This document shows positions 1 through 8,621 of a stretch of 11,057 bases of DNA, piece after piece. The stretch is from Funneliformis mosseae (taxonomy: Eukaryota > Glomeromycota > Glomeromycetes > Glomerales > Glomeraceae). How positions within the stretch are numbered: the first letter of the stretch is position 1; each line of letters begins with the position of its first letter. A program made the translations under genes and the position numbers. The notes below the pieces were generated by a model. The model made no database searches and was not told the origin of the DNA. It saw nothing but the letters and a program-made list of their open reading frames with translations. The stretch covers positions 1 through 11,057 of the forward strand of contig CAJVPP010003675.1 in the NCBI GenBank assembly GCA_910592005.1, read 5' to 3'.

Positions 1-2
1 AC

Positions 3-1093
3 CTTCTAGAAAGAAAAAATACAAATATAATTGAAGTTTATTCTGATATTGATTTAAAAGATGAGAAAGAGGATTATGTTACTTTTAGAGTAAAAGTTTC
101 TCTATATACTATTAATAGAAAGAATACAAAAGAAAAAAATAAAAAGACATCTGAATATTAACAAGAAATAAAATTAAAAAATAAGTATATAAAGAGATTA
201 ATCTCTCTTATTATTCTAATAAATATTACAGAAAGAAGTTCAATTTCAAAAGTTAAGACTCTTTAAAGAAAAATATTATGTATTTTATCTACTATTAATC
301 AATTAGATTTTATAATATTGCTAGAATATTCTTAATTTATCTGTATTAGCAAAGTTTGAATAATGATTAAAATATTCAGATTAAAAAAAAAATTTAGTTA
401 TACTTTAAAATAAGTTATTATTAAGAAAACTAACAATGTTGACCTTGATAATAAATATGTAAGTAATAATAATAATATATCTACAACTATAGTTAAATGT
501 ATTATTCAAATTAATCATAGTAATATATAAGCTATTTTTGATTCTGATGTAGCTATCAGTATTATTACAAGCAGTTTAGTCAAATGACTTCAACTAAAAA
601 TTAACAAATCTTATTAATATTACAAATAGAAAAAAACATGTAATTTAAGAAAAATTAATATTATCAAAATGATAATTGAATTCATTTGAATGTCAATAAT
701 TTTATAAGTTATTAAGAAACTTGATAAAAACTTATTATTAGGAATTGGTTGGTTTATGAAAACTAAAGCTATCCTTAATTTTAATAAAGAAAAGTAAAGT
801 TCAGATATCTTACAAAATCTGCTTTAGTTATAATTACCTTTTATTACAGTTTATCTATTAAATTAAATAAAAAATCTGATATCTCTATAGACGAATTAAT
901 TGATATAATTAAAGATTTAACATATAAAGATCAATATAAAGAAGAGAATTTTGATAAAAGAGATATCTTTTATTTTTATAGTGAAGAAGATATCTTTGAT
1001 GAAAAAAGTTTATTTGACTTTAATGAAAATAAAACCATTTACAAATCTTGTAATAAAAAGATAAACAAAGATTTATTAGATCACATAAAATAA
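3..1093 (+). pseudogene. decayed retroelement gag/aspartic protease region
   Basis: This is a remnant of an LTR-retrotransposon-like polyprotein, probably Ty3/Gypsy type. Frame 3 is open from 3 to 158, then is broken by stops but stays coding-like to about 794. At 531-560 it reads A-I-F-D-S-D-V-A-I-S, the retropepsin active-site region; the usual D-S/T-G-A has become D-S-D-V (catalytic Asp codon 540-542). At 732-755 it reads L-L-L-G-I-G-W-F, matching the protease motif LLGxDWF with Asp replaced by Gly. In-frame stops lie at 528, 585, 615, 627, 687, 705 and 795. The sense then passes to frame 2, open from 788 to 1090 with a stop at 1091-1093; this part is acidic (E/D/K-rich), with no domain I recognise. 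No reverse transcriptase, integrase or LTR pair is visible. The loss of the D-S-G glycine and the many stops show it is dead. The protease call is fairly sure; the superfamily is inferred. Confidence 0.6.
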
Positions 1094-2286
1094 AATCTTA
1101 TTTAAAATTAATGCAATAAATTTATATTACTAAAATTAGATAATTATGCAATATTTGTATAATATATTTTGATTAATATTTCTTTATTTAGTATGAATTC
1201 AGAAAATTTTAATGAGTTGCATAATTCTCAATATTTAGCAAAATATATGCAAAATAATCAAGAAATACGAAGATATTAGTTTAATAAAAAGTAACTATTT
1301 GTAATATTTATATATTTTATATATAAAAAAAAGTTAACCATAATCAGTTAGTTAAAAATTAATTTTTAGATTTGTGTTCAATAATTTTTTCATGATAAAT
1401 TTCTTAAATATTAGATTTTAATGAGTTTTCTAATATAAAAAAAAATTAAATATATTATAAATAAAGATCAAATTAATATAGTAAGCCACTAAATATATAA
1501 TTTTATTTATAAAATGATTAACTGATATATTATTTAACTATAATTACTAGCTTAATAAAGATCTATCATATAAAGAAAAATTTCAAAAAATAATCCAAGA
1601 TAATCTTACTGGTCTTTAGTCAATGAAGCTATAAATATTTAGATAAAAACTCAAAATTTAGAAGAAAAAGATTAAAGCTGTGATTCTTGACTGCGACTAA
1701 CTACTCATATGATTAAAATAATTAACAAATTTGATAAAATGAATAAATTAGATTAATATGATAAATTGATCATCATTAATCTATTAGATATATTAAATAG
1801 ATTAGTTATAATTATTATATTTGTTAATTATATTTTATTTAGTAGAATTATTATATTTATTTTATTTATTTATTTTATCGTTTATATTATATTTATTATA
1901 TTTTATTTCATAGTATTTTATTTTGTATAAATATCTTGTAATTTCCTTTGAGTTAAAAAGTAACTCAAAATAGAATATTAGGATAAATCAAAAGTTTAAT
2001 AAAAAAATCTTATAATTTATTTATTATTACCTTTTATTGTATTTTAATATAGATTTGATTGTGATAAAATCTTATATTTAATTTAATGTATTGAATTAAA
2101 AGTTGATCATTTAAGTTTATAGATACTAAACTAACAATTTTTTTTTTTAAGACTGGATTTCTTTAAACTTAAAAATTAATTGATAAGTTAAATTTCTTTT
2201 TCTTAGGATGAATGGGCTTCTCTAAGAATGTTTACTAAAGTTTTTATTCTATATCTATCTTTCAAAATCTTCATTATATCAAAAAC
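1094..2286. other. AT-rich intergenic stretch without a supported gene
   Basis: Frame 2 just after the retroelement remnant (1094 to about 1280) still looks weakly coding, including an open piece from 1190 to 1279, but has several TAA stops, so it may be the decayed tail of that element. From about 1300 the sequence is low-complexity A/T, with T-rich repeats such as tttatttattttat near 1850-1910. I see no RNA gene and no open frame worth calling. A perfect inverted repeat at 1947-1969 is listed separately. Confidence 0.5.
1947..1969. repeat. perfect 9-bp inverted repeat (hairpin)
   Basis: TTTGAGTTA (1947-1955) and TAACTCAAA (1961-1969) are exact reverse complements separated by AAAAG. It stands alone in low-complexity A/T sequence. 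No gene ends nearby, so no role can be given; it could be a cruciform-forming site or chance in such biased DNA. Confidence 0.4.
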
Positions 2287-2480
2287 AAAATTTGTTATAA
2301 ATAAATTCATTATAAAAAGGATTATTTTATATTATATGTTTACAAATTTTCTTCGTACATTATTATATTAGTAAATTCAGTATAATAAGGTTTTTTAATA
2401 TAGAAAAATTTTGTATTACACCAAAGATTTATTGTATTATAAAATTTGTTATATCAAAATTTGTTGTATAAAGTGTTGAC
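2287..2480. repeat. degenerate TTTGTTATA-like array, pogo-like transposon end
   Basis: Units resembling AAATTTGTTATAA recur every 15-40 bases: TTTGTTATAA at 2291, ATTCATTATAA at 2306, ATTCAGTATAA at 2374, TTTTGTATTA near 2409, TTTATTGTATTATA at 2428, TTTGTTATAT at 2445 and TTTGTTGTATA at 2460. The array ends in AGTGTTGACT (2472-2481). Read on the minus strand it is a run of TATAACAAATTT words just inside AGTCAACACT. From general knowledge, pogo/Tigger-type Tc1-mariner elements have ends with repeated TATAACGAA-like words next to a CAGTNNNGAC-like terminus, so this looks like a mutated end of such an element. No transposase frame is visible, the matching opposite end was not found in this window, and the family assignment is tentative. 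Confidence 0.35.
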
Positions 2481-2499
2481 TATATATAACTAATATGAT

Positions 2500-3876
2500 T
2501 ATTAATTACTATTATGCATACTTAACTTTTTATAAAATTTTATTTTTTCATAAAAAAATATATTATCTATGAAGTAATGACCTTCGTTCAAGTATCTGTG
2601 ATAACTCAAGAGGAAAATCAGTATCATATTCAGTGACTTATTAAATATTTAAAATTTTATTGACATCACATTAATTTGTATGACAAATTACACCTAATCT
2701 CCAAAATTAGTTAATACTAGTTTAGATGTAATAGACCTGAATTCAAAGTGAGGAACAATTTATTTCAAATTGAAATTTAATTATATAGTGATAATTTAGA
2801 TATTATTGCTGCTCTTGAAAGCAAATTAAAAATGAAGCTAATGCATTAAGAATTCATGTAACACTAACATTTTGACGACTCATTTGGTATATCAGTAATT
2901 AGTATACAAATGTAGGACTTATAACTAAAGAATTGACATTGAATGCATCAGAATGATGATGTTAGTTTTTTAGCAGATACAACTGAATCATCAAAAGACT
3001 ATTTTTATCATTATCATGAAATGGCTTCATTAGATTTGGCGTAGTAGTATTACTGGTGATAAATTGAAATCATGTGATCTGCATGACATTATAAACGCGC
3101 TAATAATTTATCTAATTATATTAAAGAATGATAAATAATATAAATAGTAACCAAGTAATATCGAAAAATAAAAATTAATTTGTAATTTATTTCTTATTTT
3201 TTTTTTTTGTTTAACATTCATCAAGTAATGTCATATTATGAATTGGGAAATCTATTAAAGAACTAGAAAATAAAATAGATTAGAAGTTTTATGAAAATTA
3301 GATAATGCAAAAAAAGAGAAAATAATGTAACGTAATGATTTTTTTTTTTTTAATCTTTTGTTCATTTGTTATTATATATAAATAATATTTTATATTTGTT
3401 ATTTTTTTTTTTTTTTTTATTATGAACGATTTATAATTCAATTTTAGTTACAAAATCCGGATCATTGAGCTTGATTCAATTTAGGCGATCTGGAGAGCGT
3501 AACTCCTATGTTTATTTATTTATAATGAATTTTTAATGAATTTTTTATCAGGTTAACTTGGTTATGATGATCGCAAAAAGTTAGTATTAAAAGAAAAATA
3601 ATAAATTAAATTTATATTAGATAAACTTTTAAAGCATCATGGCAACCAAGATAATAATCAAAAGGAAATTAGCTTATTTGAAATCATTTTTGGATTTGAA
3701 AAATTATTCAAAATTCAAAGATTTGTATTTATTCGGTTTTTATGATATGAAATCTAATTGTCTCAAGTATTAATGACATCTATGTAAATTCTATATAATA
3801 TGATTAATTTATGTTCGTGATATACTTTTAATACATGGTTTTTTCTATAAATATATTTAATGATCTTCTAATCTGT
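2500..3876. other. gene-free stretch with broken coding-like scraps
   Basis: No intact gene was found. Short readable pieces occur: 2943-3044 (+, 33 codons from an ATG, D/H/Y-rich, closed by two TAG codons), 3242-3325 (+, lysine-rich, broken by TAG at 3281 and 3299) and 3560-3745 (+, see the separate entry). Poly-T tracts lie near 3199, 3341 and 3401. The last part, 3750-3876, is the 3' flank of the ceramidase gene; an ATTAAA hexamer on the minus strand (3861-3856), just past its stop, could serve as a polyadenylation signal. Confidence 0.4.
3551..3745 (+). pseudogene. broken coding-like exon, unknown family
   Basis: Frame 2 from about 3551 reads as a hydrophilic helical protein piece: it begins G-Y-D-D-R-K-K-L, is broken by two adjacent TAA codons, then is open for 46 codons (from 3605) to a TGA at 3743-3745. 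An in-frame TAA also sits at 3554. All three TAA codons would be CAA (Gln) before a C-to-T change, which suits decay of a real exon. The preceding TTTTTTATCAG (3541-3551) looks like a 3' splice site. I do not recognise the family; it may be chance in AT-rich DNA. Confidence 0.25.
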
Positions 3877-5218
3877 CTAAAATTTCCTTATCAAAGGAGA
3901 TTTTTCATCAAACTGCTCGTCATATGGTAGTTCCTTCTTGTTCTTCAATGAACTCTTTTCATCACGTGATTCAAATGACGATAATTGAACAAATGGTAAA
4001 GCGTTAAACATCCATTTAAGAGTGGGTTTTTTACCTAATACTTTTGCTCTGTCATAAGCAACGAGTACGCATAATAAGTAGGATCCATAAGATGCCATCA
4101 AGTGCCTATCACAGAGTGGAGTTAAATTGTTAATAAAATATATCAACTTTCGACAATAGTCACCATCAAGATACATACCACCACGCGTGTAATTGAGGAT
4201 TTGGCAGAGCGAAAGGTAATTGATGTACGACGGAACAAAAGCGTAAATCAATATGCCAACCAATATAACCTAATGAGAAAACAGCGCTTCCTAATAACCA
4301 AAGTCTGGTGATGGAAGGTTCACCATCAGGATTTAATACAATCATTATCGTATGCGCATAAACGAATATTGACATAGCAACAAATGTGCCTGTAAAGGGA
4401 AAGAAAAAGATTAATTTAGTCACGTCATCCTTTCCCAATGTTGAAGTTTTAACGAAGGATTACTACCTTGGAATACATAAAATTCTATTGATTTCATTAA
4501 TTCGTTATCATATTCTTTACCAGAATGTATCATAACATAAATTATACCAATACCCCAACAAATCAATAGAATGGGAAACCAATTGCCAAATCTTTTTTGC
4601 GGTTTATTTTCAACTACACTATATAATAACGTTAACACGCAAAACATCATTGGTATTTCGTCAAATAATTGTAATGAGAATAATAACGTTCCATGAAATA
4701 ATATCGATCCTATTCCAACAATTATGATCCTAAAAGGGGTGAATGATTAAGGTTAGCGAGAAATGAATGAAAAAATTCATTTGACGATGCCCATTCGCCA
4801 ATTTTTGAAGGATACTTACGAAGCAAATGCTATAGGATAACGTAATTCGAAACCTTTATAGTGCATCATTACACCGAATACACCAGCACAAACCATACAA
4901 AATGATGATATTGTGTTAAAAAATTCGGCTATGTAGTATGTAAAATCATAATTCTTTTCACACCAATCTATTTATATTATGAAATTTTTATTAGCGAAAT
5001 TCAAAGAGAAAGTGAGAAAAAAAAAAAAAAGGAAAGAAAGATTGAGAAATGTCTAACTTACCGACTAATTTATTTTTTAGTTAATTTTTTAAAACGCAGG
5101 AAAAAAAGGGTTAACGTTGATAATGCAAGGTAATGATTTAATATAAAATGAATTATTTTGTACCTGTCGAAGTCGGTTGACCCCAAAATCCTTGTATGGA
5201 ATGATTATTCGAATCCAT
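3877..5218 (-). CDS. alkaline ceramidase, six exons including a 3-nt micro-exon
   Basis: The product hydrolyses ceramide to sphingoid base and fatty acid in ER/Golgi membranes and belongs to the YPC1/YDC1/ACER family (CREST superfamily). Exons on the minus strand: 5218-5164, 5064-5062, 4967-4820, 4729-4467, 4389-4179 and 4105-3877; 909 nt including TAG, 302 aa. All introns are GT...AG and all phases agree. The N-terminus carries W-G-x-P-T-S-T-V-D-W-C-E-K-N-Y; D20, W21, E23, N25 and E34 match the calcium site known in human ACER3. S77 and H81 lie in the G-S-I-L-F-H-G-T segment, D92 in F-D-E-I-P-M, and H224 and H228 in HAWWH, which is rebuilt only by splicing 4179 to 4105. These are the zinc ligands and catalytic residues, so the enzyme should be active. 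About seven hydrophobic segments fit the family. The tail after about 260 is charged and cytosolic-looking. The start at 5218 is the only ATG giving the conserved N-terminus. Length is normal. Confidence 0.93.
5062..5064 (-). other. predicted 3-nt micro-exon (TCG) of the ceramidase gene
   Basis: On the minus strand the sequence is AAATTAG|TCG|GTAAGT, so three bases sit between a good acceptor and a consensus donor. Joining ACA-G (end of exon 1), TC-G and AT-TGG gives T-V-D-W, restoring the T-S-T-x-D-W-C-E spacing of ceramidases. Without it the protein lacks that residue and has a single 196-nt intron. With it the introns are 99 nt (5163-5065) and 94 nt (5061-4968), close to the gene's other introns (90, 77 and 73 nt). 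Frame is kept either way. Confidence 0.75.
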
Positions 5219-5309
5219 AAAGAAAAGGTAAAATTATTATATATTGTGAATAAGAGATCTTTAAAAACTTTTAATTGAAAATTATTGATCCTTCATTGAA
5301 ACAAAAGGG

Positions 5310-5317
5310 TATTTATA
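5310..5317 (-). promoter_or_regulatory. candidate TATA box of the ceramidase gene
   Basis: TATAAATA on the minus strand lies about 92 nt upstream of the ceramidase ATG. A start site about 30 nt downstream would leave a 5' leader of roughly 60 nt. A second A/T-rich TATATAATA lies near 5244-5236, but it is too close to the ATG to be the better candidate. In DNA this AT-rich such words are common, so this is only a position-based guess. Confidence 0.3.
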
Positions 5318-5907
5318 AGTAATCGTGTAATATGAAAAAGTAAATTAATTTGTTTAAAGCGTTATGTTGTGTAAAAGTAATTGAAGAAATATCATGCCGA
5401 TACTTATTGTTGTTTATTATATAATTTAATAAATTAATAAATTATCTGTTTATTTGTTGTAATAGAGATTGATCTCAAAATTTACAATTATATACATGTG
5501 AATAAATATTTGTTTGCTCATTATTTCACCAATCACCCTCTTTAATACTACTTTTCTATAAATGTTCGAATTTGTGACACCAATCATTAATTCAATAATA
5601 CGAATTAAATAGGGGAGATTTTCATATTTCCTTTTTTTTTTTTTGAAGTCTTTAACTTATTAAAATAACAAATAAACAATGGAAGGTCTGGATTTGTGTG
5701 AGATTATCGCATATTCTACCCAAATAAGTGCATAAAATAAAAAGGTTTACGATATCTACGGCAGATGAAACGACATGTGGTATCGGACTGGTGTAATCTT
5801 ATTAATTCGGACCAATTAGATTTAGTTTGATGCAGATGATTCGATTTGATCGTTCAATATGAATTTTACCGAATTGAAATCTTATAATATATCTAAATCA
5901 AATCAAA

Positions 5908-6093
5908 TCAAATAATGATCATACGATTCTGAGAGTACGAATTTTGAAGCTGAACAGCTCTTCTTGGTCCATGTTCATGTTGTTTAACCTCGAGAATGAA
6001 TATAAGTTGGCTGCGCCACAAATTATCTATTTTCAGAGTTTTTATCTTGAATTTTGAACATGTAAATTTTGAACAATATATTTTTTTTTTTTA
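5908..6093 (-). other. 61-codon open frame, possible unannotated exon
   Basis: The minus-strand frame is open from just after a TAA (6096-6094) to a TGA (5910-5908). It has no ATG until near its end, so if real it would be a terminal exon rather than a whole gene. The second half reads as plausible protein (E-V-K-Q-H-E-H-G-P-R-R-A-V-Q-L-Q) with codons such as CGC, AGC, CTC, GAG and CAG that are richer in G/C than most of the window. An ATAG (6034-6031), a possible acceptor, lies upstream. No family was recognised and no partner exon was found; it could be chance or part of a leader of the ceramidase transcript. Confidence 0.2.
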
Positions 6094-6463
6094 TTAACCT
6101 TTACAAAACGCCTTTTGTCTCCATTCTAGTAAATGTTCATGTAAAATTATATTCCAGTAATGGCAATACATGCGAGTTCAAATAACGGAAAGTTTCAAAT
6201 TTGGAAGATAAGGGGGTTGAAATTTTTTTTTTTTTAAAAAGAAAAAAGAAATTAAATTGAGCCAATAAGTTTTTTTATAAAAACGTTATAAAATTTTATT
6301 GAATGACAAAATGCACCATCATCATCAGACTTTAATCAAACTTCACAAAGTTATTTCGGAAAAGAATATAAATAAAGAAATATAACTACCACATTTAATC
6401 AATCAATCAATCTTGTTCGTTATCTTTGTATTTTATAAAATATTTCAATAAGCTTATTATAAC

Positions 6464-8021
6464 TTACAAATAGGTAAAGTGATGACAATGATAAATACCT
6501 TCAAATTTAAGCTTTGTAAAATCAAATTCCAAGGATACTAAAAATTTTTAAAACTTATTTAAAAACTCTAATAATAGAATGATAAAACATATAAATATTA
6601 TTTACCTGAACCATTATAATATTGATCGTTGAATTCTTTAGAATTTTGTGGTTCAGGAAGATCATCCACAACTAATCGTCTGCTCGTGTAAATTGCTTGT
6701 GGATGTGCTGCAGGTGAACGTGGTTTAAGAAGAGATTTATTATATTCTTCTGCCTCATCACATTGTCTACGATATTCGACATCGAATGGGTACCATCTAT
6801 CAAAAAGGTCATTTAATTCATTAGCCGTTGGTCGTTTTAACGGATTCGCGTCTAAGCATCGGTCAATCAATTGACTGATTAGGGGAGGAACCTTGATATC
6901 AATAAATTTGGGTCGAAGTCCGTTACAAATTTTTATAGCAAGAATTTCATTATGAGGAATATCATGAAATGGTGGTAATTCTGTAATTAGTTCATATAAA
7001 ATCATTCCAAATGAATAAATATCAGCGGCCTTTGTATACGTCTTGCCCCTTAGAACCTCGGGAGCAACGTAAGGTAAAACTCCATAGATATTATTTTCTT
7101 CAACCTTGTCATCAACCGGTTTGCATAATCCTAAATCCGAAATGTAATATTTTATACCACATAATATATTGCCTGAATGAAAATCCTTATGAATGAATCC
7201 CTTATCGTGAATTTCTTTTAATCCCAGTGTAATATAGCAAACCTTATCTAATTTAACCCAAATGTTTAATCCATAACCACCTGTAATTAAATTTTTGGAA
7301 TGTTCTCTAATATTGCCTTCTATCATATATTCCATTATGATAATAAAATTCTTTGTTTTCGGATCTTGTGAGATTCCATAACATTGAACAATATATGAGT
7401 CAGCAAATTTTTTAGTAAATGTGATCTATCATTTTTTTTTTTTTAAAAAAAAAAAATATTAATTTAATTCCTTTAAAAAAATAAATAAATAAATAAAGTT
7501 ACCTCTTGAAAAAAATCTTTCGTGATATTTTGTGAATTTTGTAAAATTTTTAAAGCAATCTCTTTATAAGGAAATCTTTGCCATTGATCACTTTCCTTAT
7601 CCCTACATAAAATACATCCATCGATCCAAATCGCTTTAAACACCTTACTAAACCCACCGCTTGCAATATATTCAACATTTTGAATCCTATCAAAAGGTAT
7701 CCATTCTAATACCCCATGACTACTGGTTGCATTTAATTGACTCTGTTGTATGAATTCATCAATCTCTTTATTTCCACTCGTCCAATTGTTGAAATCTTGT
7801 TGAAAATATTTTGAATTACAGGAGTTACACCAATAGTGACCTGTATTAGGTTGTCTACACAACCTACACAATCCATGCTTTTTAAATCGTCTTTTTGCTT
7901 CTTCATTTGGTATTAATTCGTCGAGCAATTCTTCCTGTTCTTCAGTTAATCTATACCAGTTAAAGTCTTGTATAATTTCAATGACGAATTCATCGAGCTC
8001 GGATATTGTATCTGAACTCAT
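6464..8021 (-). CDS. TKL-like protein kinase with N-terminal Cys-pair motif, three exons
   Basis: A predicted cytosolic Ser/Thr-type protein kinase of a family I know as hugely expanded in Rhizophagus; its substrate is unknown. Exons on the minus strand: 8021-7503, 7425-6606 and 6537-6464; 470 aa, introns 77 and 68 nt. Residues 1-110 are acidic and then hold C52-x2-C55 and C65-x2-C68 around Q-P-N-T-G, a small zinc-ribbon-like module typical of the family. The kinase domain spans about 115-365: glycine loop A-S-G-G-F-S (120-125, first and third glycines replaced), A-L-K with K158, likely helix-C E173 at the first splice junction, H-K-D at 252-254, N259, D-L-G at 270-272 and A-P-E at 294-296. 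All catalytic residues are present, so it is probably active. The tail (E-Y-N-K-S-L, Y-T-S-R, L-P-E-P-Q-N-S) is family-like. Exon 3 adds S-L-E-F-D-F-T-K-L-K-F-E, again family-like; without it the frame stops at 6598. The last residues are uncertain because a GTATTT follows that motif. Confidence 0.88.
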
Positions 8022-8061
8022 ATTCCTTCCTAATAAAGGGTAGTGAGCTGTGGAAGAAAAG

Positions 8062-8099
8062 TTATATATACATCATATTTTTCGTCAAAGTATATATAA
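8062..8099 (-). promoter_or_regulatory. candidate TATA boxes and leader splice site upstream of the kinase
   Basis: On the minus strand TATATATAA occurs at 8070-8062, and a similar ATTATATATA word at 8100-8091, about 40 and 70 nt upstream of the ATG at 8021. The outer one would leave a leader of about 40 nt. Between them and the ATG lies TTTTCTTCCACAG (8060-8048), which has the look of a 3' splice site. A leader intron, or even an upstream coding exon (the frame from 8047 to 8021 has no stop), is therefore possible. Confidence 0.3.
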
Positions 8100-8621
8100 T
8101 CAATAAATGAAATGTTTTATCGTACAATTTAAAAAAAACGACACAAACGATATAAACGAATCAAAAGTTGACTAAAACATTTATGGCCTTGAAACCCCAC
8201 TTTTGTTGTACTAAATCATCAAACCTTTTGTTTACCAAAAATAACTATTAAATGGTTAACCATCTCAAAATAATTTAATTTTATAAATTTATACAAGATT
8301 TAGGAATCCCAATTAATGTGTATCACCTTGGCTAATATAAATTAATGAACTTCCGTAAAAGATCGAATTTAGATCCGGTGTTTCGGCTGGGGTTGTGTAA
8401 CATTTGTTAAAAAAGTTTTTTTTTTTTTTTTATTCGTAACTTGTTACAACAAACAATAAATATTTTTCGACAATTCCATTGAAAAATTTATAATAAAACT
8501 TTTATAGAAATTAATTACCGTTACTCTAGTATAGAAATAATAAATCACAAAGTTTTAGCTTTAGAATCTATTTAAGCTAAAGGATAGTATAAAGATTCAA
8601 GATTTTAAATTATCAGCATAT
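8100..8621. other. kinase 5' flank, no gene seen
   Basis: This is AT-rich sequence with a poly-T tract at about 8415-8431. One short less biased patch (about 8346-8395) contains GATCCGGTGTTTCGGCTGGG. No open frame, RNA gene or clear regulatory motif can be supported. Confidence 0.4.

Larger units (their letters stand above)
5219..6463. other. intergenic region between kinase 3' end and ceramidase 5' end
   Basis: This holds the 5' flank of the ceramidase gene and the 3' flank of the kinase gene. Small tandem repeats are visible: AAATC units at 5895-5913 and four AATC units at 6397-6412. Poly-T tracts lie near 5632 and 6081, and there is a T/A run near 6223. A 61-codon minus-strand open frame without an early ATG lies at 6093-5908 and is listed separately. 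The region 5760-6060 is noticeably less AT-rich than its surroundings. No RNA gene was recognised. Confidence 0.5.

Noticed and set aside
4166..4438. Separate gene starting at ATG 4438
   Set aside because: This frame is ceramidase exon 4 with intron read-through at both ends; the ATG at 4438 is in the intron and the stop after HAWW is also intronic.
5895..6412. AAATC and AATC short tandem repeats as meaningful elements
   Set aside because: Each has only three or four units and such microsatellites are expected in AT-rich intergenic DNA.
7011..7196. 61-aa plus-strand ATG open frame
   Set aside because: It lies antisense inside the well-supported kinase domain exon, covering the activation-loop region; its protein has no recognisable features.
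6598..7335. A shorter kinase starting at ATG 7335
   Set aside because: That Met is in the hinge of the kinase domain; exon 1 supplies the glycine loop and catalytic Lys in the same reading phase.
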